This document shows positions 41,005-49,602 of a DNA stretch of 64,000 nt, piece by piece. The stretch covers positions 1 to 64,000 of the forward strand of contig CANPXB010000001.1 of NCBI GenBank assembly GCA_947585595.1, given 5' to 3'. A program made the position numbers and the translations under genes. This DNA is from an uncultured Bacilli bacterium (GTDB taxonomy: Bacteria; Bacillota_I; Bacilli_A; RF39; UBA660). Position 1 is the first letter of the stretch; every line of letters begins with the position of its first letter. A model generated the notes under the pieces. That model ran no database searches. It had not been told where the DNA came from and was given only the letters and a program-made list of their open reading frames with translations.

Positions 41005-43617
41005 ATGAATTATTTTGCTAAAAGTACTAAAGAAGTCTTAGAAGAATTAAAAAGTAATGAACATGGTTTAAATAATGAACAAGTAAGTACCTCACAAGCT
41101 AAATATGGTAAAAATGAATTACCAGCTGCAAAACAAGAGAGTATCTTTAAAATCTTTATCTCTCAGTTTTATAATCCTATTGAATTAATCTTAGTTGTGA
41201 CAGTTATTCTATCTTTTGTGGCTCATGAAGTCGTTGATGCCATTGCTTTAATTTTTATTATCTTAGTTGATGTCTTAATGGGTACTTTTGAAGAATGGAA
41301 AGCTCGTAAAGATGCCCAAAGTTTAATTAATATGATTAAAGTCTCTACTCGTGTTTTAAGAGATAACGAAGAAATTGAAATTGATTCTAGTGAAGTAACT
41401 GTCGGTGATATTATTCTCTTAGAAAGTGGCGATAAAATATCTGCTGATGCCAGAATTATCGAATGCCATAACTTCCAAGTTGATGAATCAGCTTTAACTG
41501 GTGAAAGTGTAGGGGTTATTAAATCAAATTCTGAATTAGGTAAAGATACTCCTTTAGCTGAAAGAATTAATATGGTTTATGCTGGTACATCAGTTATTAC
41601 TGGTCGTGCTCATGCTGTTGTAACCTCTATTGGTACGCAAACTGAAATCGGTCATATTGCTGATAAAGTAACTAATACCAAAGAAGAAAAATCCCCATTA
41701 ACTATTAGAACGGAAAAGTTTTCTAAACAAATAAGTTTAATAATTATTTTAGTTGCTATTATTACCACTATTATTCTATTAGTTAAAGGTTATCCAACTA
41801 ATGAAATCTTCTTATGTGTTATTGCTTTATCTGTCTCTGCCATGCCTGAAGGTCTTCCTTTGGCTTTAACTATGGCTTTAACTATTGCTTCTAAACGCAT
41901 GGCGAAGAAAAATGTTATTGTTAAAAAATTAAATGCCGTTGAATCACTAGGTAGTTGTACAGTAATTGCTTCCGATAAAACTGGTACTTTAACTGTTAAT
42001 GAACAAACTGCTAAAATGATTGTTACAGCTTCTGGTGATACTTTTGAAATAAGTGGTACTGGATATAACGATGATGGTAAAGTTAAACCAGTTGGTAATG
42101 CTAATCTTGATAAAGCCAAAGAAATCGCTTTATTAGGAGCTCTAAATAACGAAGCTCACTTAGAGAAAAAAGGTGACGAGTGGCAATCATTTGGTGATTC
42201 TATTGATATTGCCTTCTTAAGTTTAGCTAAAAAAATGCAAATTGAAGATTTACCAGAAGTTGAAGAAATAATTCCTTATGAATCTGAAAACCAATATTCT
42301 GCTGTTTTCTACAAAAAGAATAATGAATTATATTGTACCGTTAAAGGTTCTTTAGAAAAAGTTATGTCTTTCTCTGAAGAAAATATTAAATATCATGATC
42401 AAAATGAAGATTTAACTGGTAAAGGATATCGTGTTATCGCTATTGCTGATGGTAAAGTAAAAGGTACTTCTAAAGAAGATATTAAAAAACTTGAATTTAA
42501 AGGTATGGTTGCTTTTATTGATCCAATTCGTGTTGAAGTAAAAGATTCAATTAAAGAATGTAAAAATGCTGGTATTAAAGTAATAATGATTACCGGTGAT
42601 CATCCTTTAACTGCTTATGCTATTGCTACCGATCTTGGTTTATGTAATAATGCATCTGAAGTCGCCACTGGTAAAGATGTTGCTAAGTATCGTGAAAAAG
42701 GGGAGGAAGCCTTTGATGAATATGTTAGTCATATTCGTGTTTTCTCTCGTGTAACACCAATGGATAAATTAGATATTGTTAACTCTTTAAAAAGACAAGG
42801 GGAGTTTGTTGCCGTTACTGGTGATGGAGTTAATGATGCACCCGCTATTAAGTCCGCTAATATTGGTATAGCGATGGGTAGTGGAACTGATGTTGCTAAA
42901 GAAACTGCTTCTATGATTGTCGCTGATGACAACTTTACTTCTATTGTCTCTGGTATTAAAGAAGGAAGAACAGCATATAGTAATATTCGTAAAATAACTT
43001 TATTCTTATTAGGTTGCGGTTTTGCTGAAGTATGTTTCTTCTTATTATCAATCGCCTTTGGTTATGATATTCCATTAGTAGCTATTCAATTACTTTGGTT
43101 AAATATTGTTACTGATGGTATGCAAGATATTGCTTTATCATTTGAAAAAACCGAAAAAGCTATTATGTTTGAAAAGCCACGTGATACTAAAGAATCATTA
43201 TTTTCTAAAGACTTAATGATTGAAGTAAGTATCTTAGGTATTACTATTAGTGCTACTGTCTTCCTAGTTTGGAAATACATCATTGATCATGGTACAGATA
43301 TCGTTACAGCTCGTGCTATTATCATGATGTTAATGGTCTTCATTCAAAATATAAATGTTTTAAATTGTCGTAGTGAAAAAAGAACTGTCTTTAAAGAATC
43401 TCTAATTGATAATCCATTTGTTATTCTTACAGTAGTAGGTTCTATTCTTCTACAAATCGTCTTAGCTGAGATTCCATTTACGGCTAACTTCTTAAAAGTA
43501 ACCCCATTACCATTTAAAACAGTCATTACTTTATTATTACTATCATTTATTATAATAGTTGTCTTTGAAATTTATAAATTAATTTATCGTCTTAGAAAGG
43601 AACATCAAAATGGATAA
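41005..43617 (+). CDS. calcium-type P-type cation ATPase
   Basis: An 870-residue pump of type IIA/PMR1 style. All working motifs are present: actuator TGES (in DESALTGESVGV), M4 PEGLPLALT, phosphorylated D324 in SDKTGTLTVNEQ, nucleotide site KGSLEKV, and hinge TGDGVNDAPAIK near 605-616. Ten membrane helices fit. It uses ATP to export calcium, or possibly manganese, from the cytoplasm. Ribosome site AGAGGAA. It follows the heavy-metal exporter gene and overlaps the next gene by 8 bases. Confidence 0.93.
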   Translation: MNYFAKSTKEVLEELKSNEHGLNNEQVSTSQAKYGKNELPAAKQESIFKIFISQFYNPIELILVVTVILSFVAHEVVDAIALIFIILVDVLMGTFEEWKARKDAQSLINMIKVSTRVLRDNEEIEIDSSEVTVGDIILLESGDKISADARIIECHNFQVDESALTGESVGVIKSNSELGKDTPLAERINMVYAGTSVITGRAHAVVTSIGTQTEIGHIADKVTNTKEEKSPLTIRTEKFSKQISLIIILVAIITTIILLVKGYPTNEIFLCVIALSVSAMPEGLPLALTMALTIASKRMAKKNVIVKKLNAVESLGSCTVIASDKTGTLTVNEQTAKMIVTASGDTFEISGTGYNDDGKVKPVGNANLDKAKEIALLGALNNEAHLEKKGDEWQSFGDSIDIAFLSLAKKMQIEDLPEVEEIIPYESENQYSAVFYKKNNELYCTVKGSLEKVMSFSEENIKYHDQNEDLTGKGYRVIAIADGKVKGTSKEDIKKLEFKGMVAFIDPIRVEVKDSIKECKNAGIKVIMITGDHPLTAYAIATDLGLCNNASEVATGKDVAKYREKGEEAFDEYVSHIRVFSRVTPMDKLDIVNSLKRQGEFVAVTGDGVNDAPAIKSANIGIAMGSGTDVAKETASMIVADDNFTSIVSGIKEGRTAYSNIRKITLFLLGCGFAEVCFFLLSIAFGYDIPLVAIQLLWLNIVTDGMQDIALSFEKTEKAIMFEKPRDTKESLFSKDLMIEVSILGITISATVFLVWKYIIDHGTDIVTARAIIMMLMVFIQNINVLNCRSEKRTVFKESLIDNPFVILTVVGSILLQIVLAEIPFTANFLKVTPLPFKTVITLLLLSFIIIVVFEIYKLIYRLRKEHQNG

Positions 43618-44125
43618 TAATATTTTAGCTATAGGTGCTATCTTAATTGGCCTAGCCCTATGTACAAGTGGTTTTAAAATTCAAAAATTAATTATAACTT
43701 TAGCTTGGTTTGCTATCGGCTATGTACTAGCCGGTTATGTTCTTCCATACTTTGACCTTAGTTCCCAAATTAACACTATTATCCAGATAGTTGTTGGTCT
43801 TATCGTTGGATCTCTTGGCTTCAAATTAGAAAAACTAGCCATCTTAATAGCTGTTGCTTACTTAGTTTATGGCTCTTTAAATATTAAAATTAATAATTTA
43901 GATCCTAATATGGTTTTAGTTATTAGATTAGTTATCTCTACTTTACTTGGTATCTTAGCTACTTTCTTTATTAAACCAATCATGATTTTAACAACATCTT
44001 TAGCTGGTTCAGCTATTATCAAGTCTTATTTACCAACTTTAGTAATTATCCCTTCTAATGTTTTATCAATCGTTGTTCTAGTTATTCTAATCGGTGGTGC
44101 TATCTTTCAATTTAAAACCAGTTAA
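43610..44125 (+). CDS. small multi-pass membrane protein (DUF4203/TM7S3-like)
   Basis: A 171-residue protein of about six membrane helices with short loops and repeated Gly-rich motifs (GLALCTSGFKIQKL, GLIVGSLGFKLEKL), which suggest an internal duplication. It resembles DUF4203/TM7S3-like proteins. Its start overlaps the end of the P-ATPase gene by 8 bases, so it is translationally coupled and may assist or modulate that pump. Confidence 0.55.
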   Translation: MDNNILAIGAILIGLALCTSGFKIQKLIITLAWFAIGYVLAGYVLPYFDLSSQINTIIQIVVGLIVGSLGFKLEKLAILIAVAYLVYGSLNIKINNLDPNMVLVIRLVISTLLGILATFFIKPIMILTTSLAGSAIIKSYLPTLVIIPSNVLSIVVLVILIGGAIFQFKTS

Positions 44126-44146
44126 GGCAGAATTATCTGCCTTTTT
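44124..44146 (+). terminator. intrinsic terminator
   Basis: AAGGCAGA (44124-44131) pairs with TCTGCCTT (44136-44143), followed by T-rich DNA. Confidence 0.85.
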
Positions 44147-44174
44147 GCCTTAAGTAGTAGAAAGGAAATAAAAT

Positions 44175-44909
44175 ATGTTAAGAGAATTTTTTGTTAATGA
44201 ACATCCTAAATTCTTATTTAAACAATTTGGTTTAATTCATAACATCTTTATTAGTATTGCTATTATTGGTTTAATAATTATTTATCTAAACCGTCACAAG
44301 ATAGCTAAAATATCTTTAAAAAATAAAAATCTTATTCTAAAGATAAGTGCAATTATATTATTAATTAATATGCTTATTTTTACCTTTGGTAATTTATATT
44401 TTGGTAGTTTCGATTTTAATGAACATCTACCTCTTCATCTTTGTTTCATCGCTAACTATCTATTCATCTTCGCTATTATATTTAATAAACAAAGTATTTT
44501 AAAAACAACTATTTTCTTATCCTTCTTAGGACCTATTCCCGCTATTTTATGGCCGAATTTAGTTTCTACCATTGATAACTTTAATTTCTGGCAATACGTT
44601 ATATCTCATCATTTCTTTATCTGTATCAGTTTATTTTCTTACTATGCCTTAAATTATCATGTTGAATTTAAAAACTTTATTATTACTTTTATTTTTACTA
44701 ACTTCCTTATGTTAGCTATGTATCCTTTTAATTTAAAATTTCATACTAACTATATTTTTTCCACGAAGATACCTGATAATGTCATTGCTTTATATCCATG
44801 GCTTAAACCATTCCCACCAATGCTAACTCTTGAAATAACTGGTTTAGTCATCTCGGGTTTAGTATATTATTTTATTATTAAAAAACATAATCAAGAATTA
44901 GCTAATTAA
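44175..44909 (+). CDS. YwaF/TIGR02206 family integral membrane protein
   Basis: A 244-residue membrane protein with about six or seven helices and the family's LPLHLCFIANYLF (about 95-107), SHHFFI and a conserved ALYPWLKPFPP region before the last helix. The bacterial family has no known function; the shared plan with TMEM164 and the membrane position suggest acyl or lipid chemistry. It is a single-gene unit with its own terminator. Confidence 0.78.
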   Translation: MLREFFVNEHPKFLFKQFGLIHNIFISIAIIGLIIIYLNRHKIAKISLKNKNLILKISAIILLINMLIFTFGNLYFGSFDFNEHLPLHLCFIANYLFIFAIIFNKQSILKTTIFLSFLGPIPAILWPNLVSTIDNFNFWQYVISHHFFICISLFSYYALNYHVEFKNFIITFIFTNFLMLAMYPFNLKFHTNYIFSTKIPDNVIALYPWLKPFPPMLTLEITGLVISGLVYYFIIKKHNQELAN

Positions 44910-44927
44910 TTTGCTAATTCTTTTTCT
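44892..44927 (+). terminator. intrinsic terminator
   Basis: AAGAATTAGC (44892-44901) pairs with GCTAATTCTT (44912-44921), followed by T. It overlaps the coding end. Confidence 0.85.
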
Positions 44928-44963
44928 TTGTGTTAAATTATTTTAATCAAAGAGGGGATTAGT

Positions 44964-45785
44964 ATGAAAATCCATAATGGTCAAGTTGAAAGTTTATCTG
45001 ATGAACTTTTTTTATTACAAATGGAAAATATTTTAAATAGTACCGCTATTGAAATATCATCTCTTCATCATGAAACTAAACATAAAATGCTTGTTGCTTT
45101 TGCTCCCTTTACTATTACTGCTTTATTATATTTACTTACGGAAAAAACAGAATTTTTTGCTATTGGTGCTACTTATGTTGGTGGTTGTGCTATTGTAAAT
45201 TTAATTAAAGATGCAATTAAAGAACATCGTGAATATCTTATTTCTCATGATCCAAATCTAATTAAACTTCATCAAGATAATCCGTATCATCCTAACACTT
45301 CCTTTTATACTAGTAAAGACTTTATAAAAGAAGAAATAAAAAATAAACCATTCGAACTTAATGATAATGAAGTATCTATTCCTCCTTATGTCTTTTTTAA
45401 CTTAGATGATGTCAAGAATCGTCTTACCTTTGAATATAATGTACTAAATGGAGTATATGAACTTCCCCCAATTACTATCAGTGATACCGAGTGGGAAAGT
45501 ATCTATTCTTTATTTAGTAATGAACTTCAAGATAAAACATCATTAGATGAATTATATGAAGAAATTAATAAGACTTTAAGATTAACTATTGCTTATTGTT
45601 TATTAAATAAGTGTCCAAGTATTAGTTTAAAAGAATTTATTTATATCTTAGAATATCGTTCTAAAGTAAGTAAGTCTCCTTTAAATTATCAGGTAATTGC
45701 TGATGAACTTAACGCCTTTTTACCACCAACTACAATCATTGACTTAAAACCTTTACTTGCGAAGAAGAAAGAGAAAAATCTTTAA
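44964..45785 (+). CDS. two-helix membrane protein, unknown
   Basis: A 273-residue protein with two hydrophobic segments (about 43-58 and 64-82) near the N-terminus and an acidic cytoplasmic tail of about 190 residues (helical, LSDTEWESIYSLF and later KEFIYILEYRSKV). No family recognised. Ribosome site GAGGGG. It may share a transcript with nothing else; the next gene has its own -10 box. Confidence 0.55.
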   Translation: MKIHNGQVESLSDELFLLQMENILNSTAIEISSLHHETKHKMLVAFAPFTITALLYLLTEKTEFFAIGATYVGGCAIVNLIKDAIKEHREYLISHDPNLIKLHQDNPYHPNTSFYTSKDFIKEEIKNKPFELNDNEVSIPPYVFFNLDDVKNRLTFEYNVLNGVYELPPITISDTEWESIYSLFSNELQDKTSLDELYEEINKTLRLTIAYCLLNKCPSISLKEFIYILEYRSKVSKSPLNYQVIADELNAFLPPTTIIDLKPLLAKKKEKNL

Positions 45786-45803
45786 AAGGTCATATTAATT
45801 TTG

Positions 45804-45809
45804 TATAAT
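45804..45809 (+). promoter_or_regulatory. -10 box TATAAT before the DUF1287 gene
   Basis: Its predicted start point (about 45816) lies at or after the ATG at 45815, supporting the downstream TTG start at 45833. Confidence 0.6.
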
Positions 45810-45832
45810 TAAGTATGAAAAGAGTGATTCTA

Positions 45833-46549
45833 TTGCCAAATTTATCTAACTGTTTTAAAAAGCATGTCTTACGTAATTTTATCATTATTTGTATAATCAT
45901 CATTTTCACTATCGTAACTATTTTATTTATGAATAAATGGAACTTAGTTCCTAAAAAATATTTTTCTGCTAAAGACTTCGATATTAAAACTATCTATAGT
46001 AGTGTTGATTTTGATGATGACGATATCGATGATTATTCTGACTTCTTACTAGGAGCTAGAAAAGATGCTGAAAATCATCCAACTTATATTTCTAAGTATT
46101 ATGCCGATTCTTATCCTCCAGATAATGAAGGAGTATGTACTGATGTCATCTGGCGTGCTTTTAAAAATGCTGGTTACAGTTTACGCGATATGGTTGATAA
46201 TGATATTAAAGAGCATCCAAGTGACTATCCTAATATTGAATATCGTGATAAAAATATCGACTTTCGAAGAGTTAATAACTTACGTGTATTCTTCTCTCGC
46301 TACGCTACTAGTTTAACATTAGATTACACAGATATCAAAGAATGGCAACCTGGTGATATCGTCTTCTTAAATGATAACCATGTCGGGATGATATCCGATC
46401 GTCGTAATGATAAAGGTTACACTTATATCATTCATAATGGTGGTCAACCAAATAGGGAAGAAGATGTTATTACTAACTATAAAATAACTGGTCATTATCG
46501 TTTTGATGCTTCTAAAATTGATGCAAAAATTCTCGTATCTTTCAAATAA
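45833..46549 (+). CDS. DUF1287 family (NlpC/P60-fold) membrane-anchored protein
   Basis: A 238-residue protein with one N-terminal membrane helix (about 15-36) and an outer DUF1287 domain. Family blocks are complete: GVCTDVIWRAFKNAGY (with the likely catalytic Cys), DFRRVNNLRVFFSRYA, EWQPGDIVFLNDNHVGMISD (His), YIIHNGGQPNREEDV and ITGHYRF. A papain/NlpC-like amidase activity on wall material is expected. The TTG start, nine bases after AAAAGAGTG, is preferred because the -10 box leaves no leader for the ATG at 45815. Confidence 0.8.
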   Translation: MPNLSNCFKKHVLRNFIIICIIIIFTIVTILFMNKWNLVPKKYFSAKDFDIKTIYSSVDFDDDDIDDYSDFLLGARKDAENHPTYISKYYADSYPPDNEGVCTDVIWRAFKNAGYSLRDMVDNDIKEHPSDYPNIEYRDKNIDFRRVNNLRVFFSRYATSLTLDYTDIKEWQPGDIVFLNDNHVGMISDRRNDKGYTYIIHNGGQPNREEDVITNYKITGHYRFDASKIDAKILVSFK

Positions 46550-46572
46550 AACTTACTAAAATAAATAAAAAA

Positions 46573-46581
46573 TGTTATAAT
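46573..46581 (+). promoter_or_regulatory. extended -10 box TGTTATAAT for the carD leader
   Basis: Transcription would start at about 46588, five bases before the leader hairpin. Confidence 0.75.
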
Positions 46582-46592
46582 ATAAATACAAC

Positions 46593-46635
46593 GAGTAGCT
46601 ATAGGCATAAGTCCAGTTGAGCTACTCTTCTTTTT
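46593..46635 (+). terminator. terminator-like leader hairpin before carD
   Basis: GAGTAGCT (46593-46600) pairs exactly with AGCTACTC (46620-46627) around a 19-nt loop, followed by TTCTTTTT. It lies between the promoter and the carD ribosome site, so it should stop most transcripts unless opened. AGTAG (46637-46641), next to the ribosome site, can pair with CTACT in the 3' arm as an alternative fold. Confidence 0.65.
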
Positions 46636-46654
46636 AAGTAGAGGGGATATTTAT

Positions 46655-47149
46655 ATGTTCAAAATAAACGATTACATTTTATATAAAAGAGAAGTATGTC
46701 TTATTAAAGATCTTAAAAAGAATTATTACCAGGGGAAAGATTACTATGTTTTAAGTCCTATTAGTGATGAATCATTAACTCTTAATGTTCCTGCTGATTC
46801 TAAAGACATTCAAAACATTTTAACTAAAGAACAAGCTTTAGATGTGATAAAATCTATTAAAGATGTTGAAATAATTGATACTGATGATAAATCTTTAGAA
46901 AATACTTATAAAGAATTACTAAGTACTCATAATACCCTTGATCTAGCTAAAATAATTAAAACCGCTTATATTCGTAATCAAAACCGTTTAAATAGTGGTA
47001 AAAAGATTGGTGATAAAGATAATAATTATTTTAATATCGCTGAAAAATATTTATATACTACTTTAGGTATATCATTGAATATGACTTCTGAAGAATGCAA
47101 AAACTATATTATTGATTATATAACTAACCAAGAAAAGGAGCAGAATTAA
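46655..47149 (+). CDS. CarD/CdnL-family RNA polymerase-binding protein
   Basis: A 164-residue protein. The N-terminal Tudor-like CarD_TRCF domain (FKINDYILYKREVCLIKDL, YYVLSPISDESLTLNVPAD) binds the RNA polymerase beta subunit and the helical C-terminal part (KIGDKDNNYFNIAEKYLYTTL) contacts DNA at the open complex. CarD proteins stabilise open promoters, often of rRNA genes. It is cotranscribed with a free-standing alpha-CTD-like protein and preceded by an unusual terminator-like leader. Confidence 0.85.
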   Translation: MFKINDYILYKREVCLIKDLKKNYYQGKDYYVLSPISDESLTLNVPADSKDIQNILTKEQALDVIKSIKDVEIIDTDDKSLENTYKELLSTHNTLDLAKIIKTAYIRNQNRLNSGKKIGDKDNNYFNIAEKYLYTTLGISLNMTSEECKNYIIDYITNQEKEQN

Positions 47150-47150
47150 T

Positions 47151-47363
47151 ATGTTAAATATCGATGAACAAATAAATAAATTAAATCTATCTAGTGAAAT
47201 AACTAAAAAACTAAAAAATCATAATATTAATACTATTAATGACTTATGGATTTTAAAACGTAAAGAACTAAAAGAACAAGAATTTACTGATTCTGAAATC
47301 AAAAGTATTATTATTGCTCTTCAATTACAAGGTTTAGATTTAAATAAAAAAATGTACAACTAA
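47151..47363 (+). CDS. free-standing RNA polymerase alpha-CTD-like protein
   Basis: A 70-residue protein that is essentially one helix-hairpin-helix domain of the RpoA C-terminal type: INKLNLSSEITKKLKNHNIN, then TINDLWILKRKELKEQEF, then EIKSIIIALQLQGLDL. In RpoA this domain binds UP-element DNA and regulators. Here it stands alone, two bases after carD behind AAAAGGAG, so the pair may act together at promoters. It could also be a generic SAM/HhH domain; the LS...N-x-L-K...I-x-T-I-x-D-L order favours alpha-CTD. Confidence 0.6.
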   Translation: MLNIDEQINKLNLSSEITKKLKNHNINTINDLWILKRKELKEQEFTDSEIKSIIIALQLQGLDLNKKMYN

Positions 47364-47393
47364 AAACTAGGTTATATGAACCTAGTTTCTTTC
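47364..47393. terminator. bidirectional terminator
   Basis: AAACTAGGTT (47364-47373) pairs with AACCTAGTTT (47379-47388) between the convergent alpha-CTD-like and XRE genes. Confidence 0.85.
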
Positions 47394-47651
47394 ATCTATA
47401 CGATGATGCTTAATAATTCTTTTTTCATCATACTTAATCAAATCAGCTGGTGTAATACTGGTTTTAAGTAGCTCAGATATTCCTTCAGCTAACTTATCTA
47501 ACATTTCTAAAGAAGGATTTCTTCTTTTTTTCTCTAATTGGTTTTCATAGATTAAACTAGTATCCAAAGCTTCGGCGAATCTTTCTTGAGAAAGTTTAGA
47601 CATATATCGATAATATTTTAAATTGATAGCTAATACATCTTTACTTTTCAA
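47382..47651 (-). CDS. small XRE-family transcriptional regulator
   Basis: An 89-residue protein that is one Cro/CI helix-turn-helix (NLKYYRYMSKLSQERFAEAL then DTSLIYENQLEKKRRNPSLEMLDKLAEGI) with a short tail. The TTG at 47651, six bases after GGTGAGGTGG, is taken as the start; the in-frame GTG 15 bases upstream is inside that ribosome site. It is divergent from the ADP-ribosylglycohydrolase gene. Two near-identical 11-bp repeats in the shared promoter region (47730-47740 and 47759-47769) are possible operators. Confidence 0.8.
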   Translation of the reverse strand: MKSKDVLAINLKYYRYMSKLSQERFAEALDTSLIYENQLEKKRRNPSLEMLDKLAEGISELLKTSITPADLIKYDEKRIIKHHRIDERN

Positions 47652-47729
47652 TAAAATCCACCTCACCTTCTTAAGTATTTTTATTATATAGATTGCTCAA
47701 ATAAATTTCTTTTATACAGGTATTATAAA

Positions 47730-47769
47730 AAGTTCACTACTATATCAATAAAATATCCAAGTTTACTAA
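47730..47769. repeat. direct repeats AAGTTCACTAC / AAGTTTACTAA
   Basis: Two 11-bp copies with two differences, 29 bp apart, in the divergent region between the XRE regulator and the 47819 gene. Possible operator half-sites. Confidence 0.35.
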
Positions 47770-47818
47770 TGGACTTTATAAACTAGTTTTGATAAAATAT
47801 TAACAGGTGGGTGAGATT

Positions 47819-48754
47819 ATGAAGTCAAAATATCTTGGCGGTTTAATGGGCTTTGTTATTGGTGATGCTTTTGGTGTACCAGTCGAGTTTATGTCACGTC
47901 ATGAACTACTTAAAAATCCTGTCACTAAAATGATTGGTAATGGTACTTATAATCTACCAGCCGGTACATGGTCAGATGACACATCAATGATGATTGCTAC
48001 TATTGATTCCATTAATTCTAAACAAGCTATTGATTTATTAGATATTGCTTTAAAATTTGTTGCTTGGAAAAACCATGCTACTTATACCGCTCTTGGTGAA
48101 GTCTTTGATATTGGTAATACTTGTTTAAAAGCTATTAGTAACTTTGAAGAAAGCCATAATCCAACTACATGCGGTTTAAAAGATATTAACTCAAATGGTA
48201 ATGGTTCATTAATGCGTATCTTACCAATTGCTTATTATGCTGTTGAAAAAAGATTAAAAGAAGATGAAATTTTATCTGTTGTTCGTGAAATATCTTCTTT
48301 AACTCATGCGCATGAAATAAGTATTATGGGTTGTTATATCTATATTAGATATGCTATCTTCTTACTAAATGGTAAAGATAAATATTCAGCTTATAGCATG
48401 CTAAAAAGTGTTGATTACTCCATGTTTAGTGAAGAAACCCAAAGTGTTTATAACCGTATCTTAAATGATGATTTATCTAAATTAACAATTAATGATATTT
48501 CTTCTAGTGGATATATAGTTGATTCTCTAGAAAGTGCTTTATGGGTAACTTTAAAAAGTGAAAACTTTAAAGAAGCTATTATTGGTGCTGTTAACTTAGG
48601 TGAAGATACTGATACAATCGGCGCTTTAACCGGTGGTTTATCAGGTATTATCTATGGTGATGAATTAATTCCTGAAGATTGGAAAAACGCCATTGCTCGT
48701 AAAGAATATCTTCTAGATATCTTTGAAGAATTCTACGAAAATAAATATGAATAA
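47819..48754 (+). CDS. ADP-ribosylglycohydrolase family protein
   Basis: A 311-residue protein of DraG/ARH type. GLMGFVIGDAFGVPVEF at the N-terminus, the metal-binding TWSDDTSMM (about 52-60) and NLGEDTDTIGALTGGLSG (about 255-272) are all intact, so it should remove ADP-ribose from proteins, nucleic acids or small molecules. No ADP-ribosyltransferase is seen nearby. ATG at 47819 behind AGGTGGGTGA; the GTG at 47807 is in the ribosome site. It is followed by a composite terminator/ribosome site leading into sigG. Confidence 0.9.
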   Translation: MKSKYLGGLMGFVIGDAFGVPVEFMSRHELLKNPVTKMIGNGTYNLPAGTWSDDTSMMIATIDSINSKQAIDLLDIALKFVAWKNHATYTALGEVFDIGNTCLKAISNFEESHNPTTCGLKDINSNGNGSLMRILPIAYYAVEKRLKEDEILSVVREISSLTHAHEISIMGCYIYIRYAIFLLNGKDKYSAYSMLKSVDYSMFSEETQSVYNRILNDDLSKLTINDISSSGYIVDSLESALWVTLKSENFKEAIIGAVNLGEDTDTIGALTGGLSGIIYGDELIPEDWKNAIARKEYLLDIFEEFYENKYE

Positions 48755-48757
48755 AAT

Positions 48758-48797
48758 AACTCCTTTTTAACCTATATAAGGTTGAAAGGAGTTTTTA
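48758..48797 (+). promoter_or_regulatory. terminator hairpin that hides the sigG ribosome site
   Basis: AACTCCTTT (48758-48766) pairs with AAAGGAGTT (48785-48793) and AACCT (48769-48773) with AGGTT (48779-48783), followed by a T-run. AAAGGAG in the 3' arm is the sigG ribosome site, and the ATG follows at 48799. The element can both end the upstream transcript and block translation of sigG from read-through RNA. Confidence 0.75.
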
Positions 48798-48798
48798 T

Positions 48799-49572
48799 AT
48801 GTATTCTAAAAAAGTTGAAATCCCTAATCTTAATACTAGTACTTTAAAAACTTTAAGTAATGATGAAATGAATCGTTTATTTATTGAAATGAAAAATGGT
48901 AGTAAAGAAGCTAAAGATAAATTAGTAGAAGGTAATTTAAAATTAGTTCTAAGTATCTTAAAACGTTTTAAAACTAATGCCAATAATATTAATGATATGT
49001 TTCAAATTGGTTGTATTGGTTTAATTAAAGCTATTGATAACTTTGATCTAAGTTTAAATGTCTGTTTTAGTACTTATGCAGTCTTCTTAATAAAAGGTGA
49101 AATCTTAAGAGCCTTCCGTGATGAAACACCCATTAGAGTAAGTCGTAGTACTAAAGATATAGCTTACAAAATCTTAGCTTATAAAGAAAAATACTATAAT
49201 ACCTATGGAATCGAACCAACTAATGAACAGATATCTAAAGAACTAGGTATTGAAGAATACTTTATATCTTATGCTTTAACTAGTTTAAAAGAACCAATTA
49301 GTATTCATACACCTATCTATAATGATGGGGGAGATACCATCTATCTTTTAGATCAAATATCTAATCCTAAACCTGAATATGATCGTGAAACCTTACTTTT
49401 ACTTAGAAAAGCCGTAAGTAAACTAAAGAGTCGTGAACGTAAAGTCATCTATAATCGTTATATAATTGGTAAAACCCAAACTGAATTAAGTGAAGAACTG
49501 CATATTTCCCAAGCCCAAGTATCACGCATTGAAAAGACGGCTTTAGAAAATATAAAAAGACTAGTGAAATAA
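48799..49572 (+). CDS. sigG: late forespore sigma factor SigG
   Basis: A 257-residue sigma-70 family factor (Bacillus SigG is 260). The N-terminus KVEIPNLNTSTLKTLSNDEM is specific to SigG. Region 2 (FQIGCIGLIKAIDNFDLSLN, STYAVFLIKGEI), region 3 and region 4 (RERKVIYNRYIIGKTQTEL, HISQAQVSRIE) are complete. It directs late forespore genes. ylmC follows 30 bases later, as near sigG in Bacillus, which supports SigG over SigF. spoIIGA-sigE, normally upstream, are absent; an ADP-ribosylglycohydrolase stands there instead. Confidence 0.9.
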   Translation: MYSKKVEIPNLNTSTLKTLSNDEMNRLFIEMKNGSKEAKDKLVEGNLKLVLSILKRFKTNANNINDMFQIGCIGLIKAIDNFDLSLNVCFSTYAVFLIKGEILRAFRDETPIRVSRSTKDIAYKILAYKEKYYNTYGIEPTNEQISKELGIEEYFISYALTSLKEPISIHTPIYNDGGDTIYLLDQISNPKPEYDRETLLLLRKAVSKLKSRERKVIYNRYIIGKTQTELSEELHISQAQVSRIEKTALENIKRLVK

Positions 49573-49602
49573 AAAGATACATATAATTAATAAGGTGGTT
49601 AT

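Noticed and set aside
46593-46635. A PyrR-binding pyrimidine attenuator
   Set aside because: AGTCCAG matches the start of the PyrR loop consensus, but the GAGGYU part does not align and the downstream genes are not pyrimidine genes.
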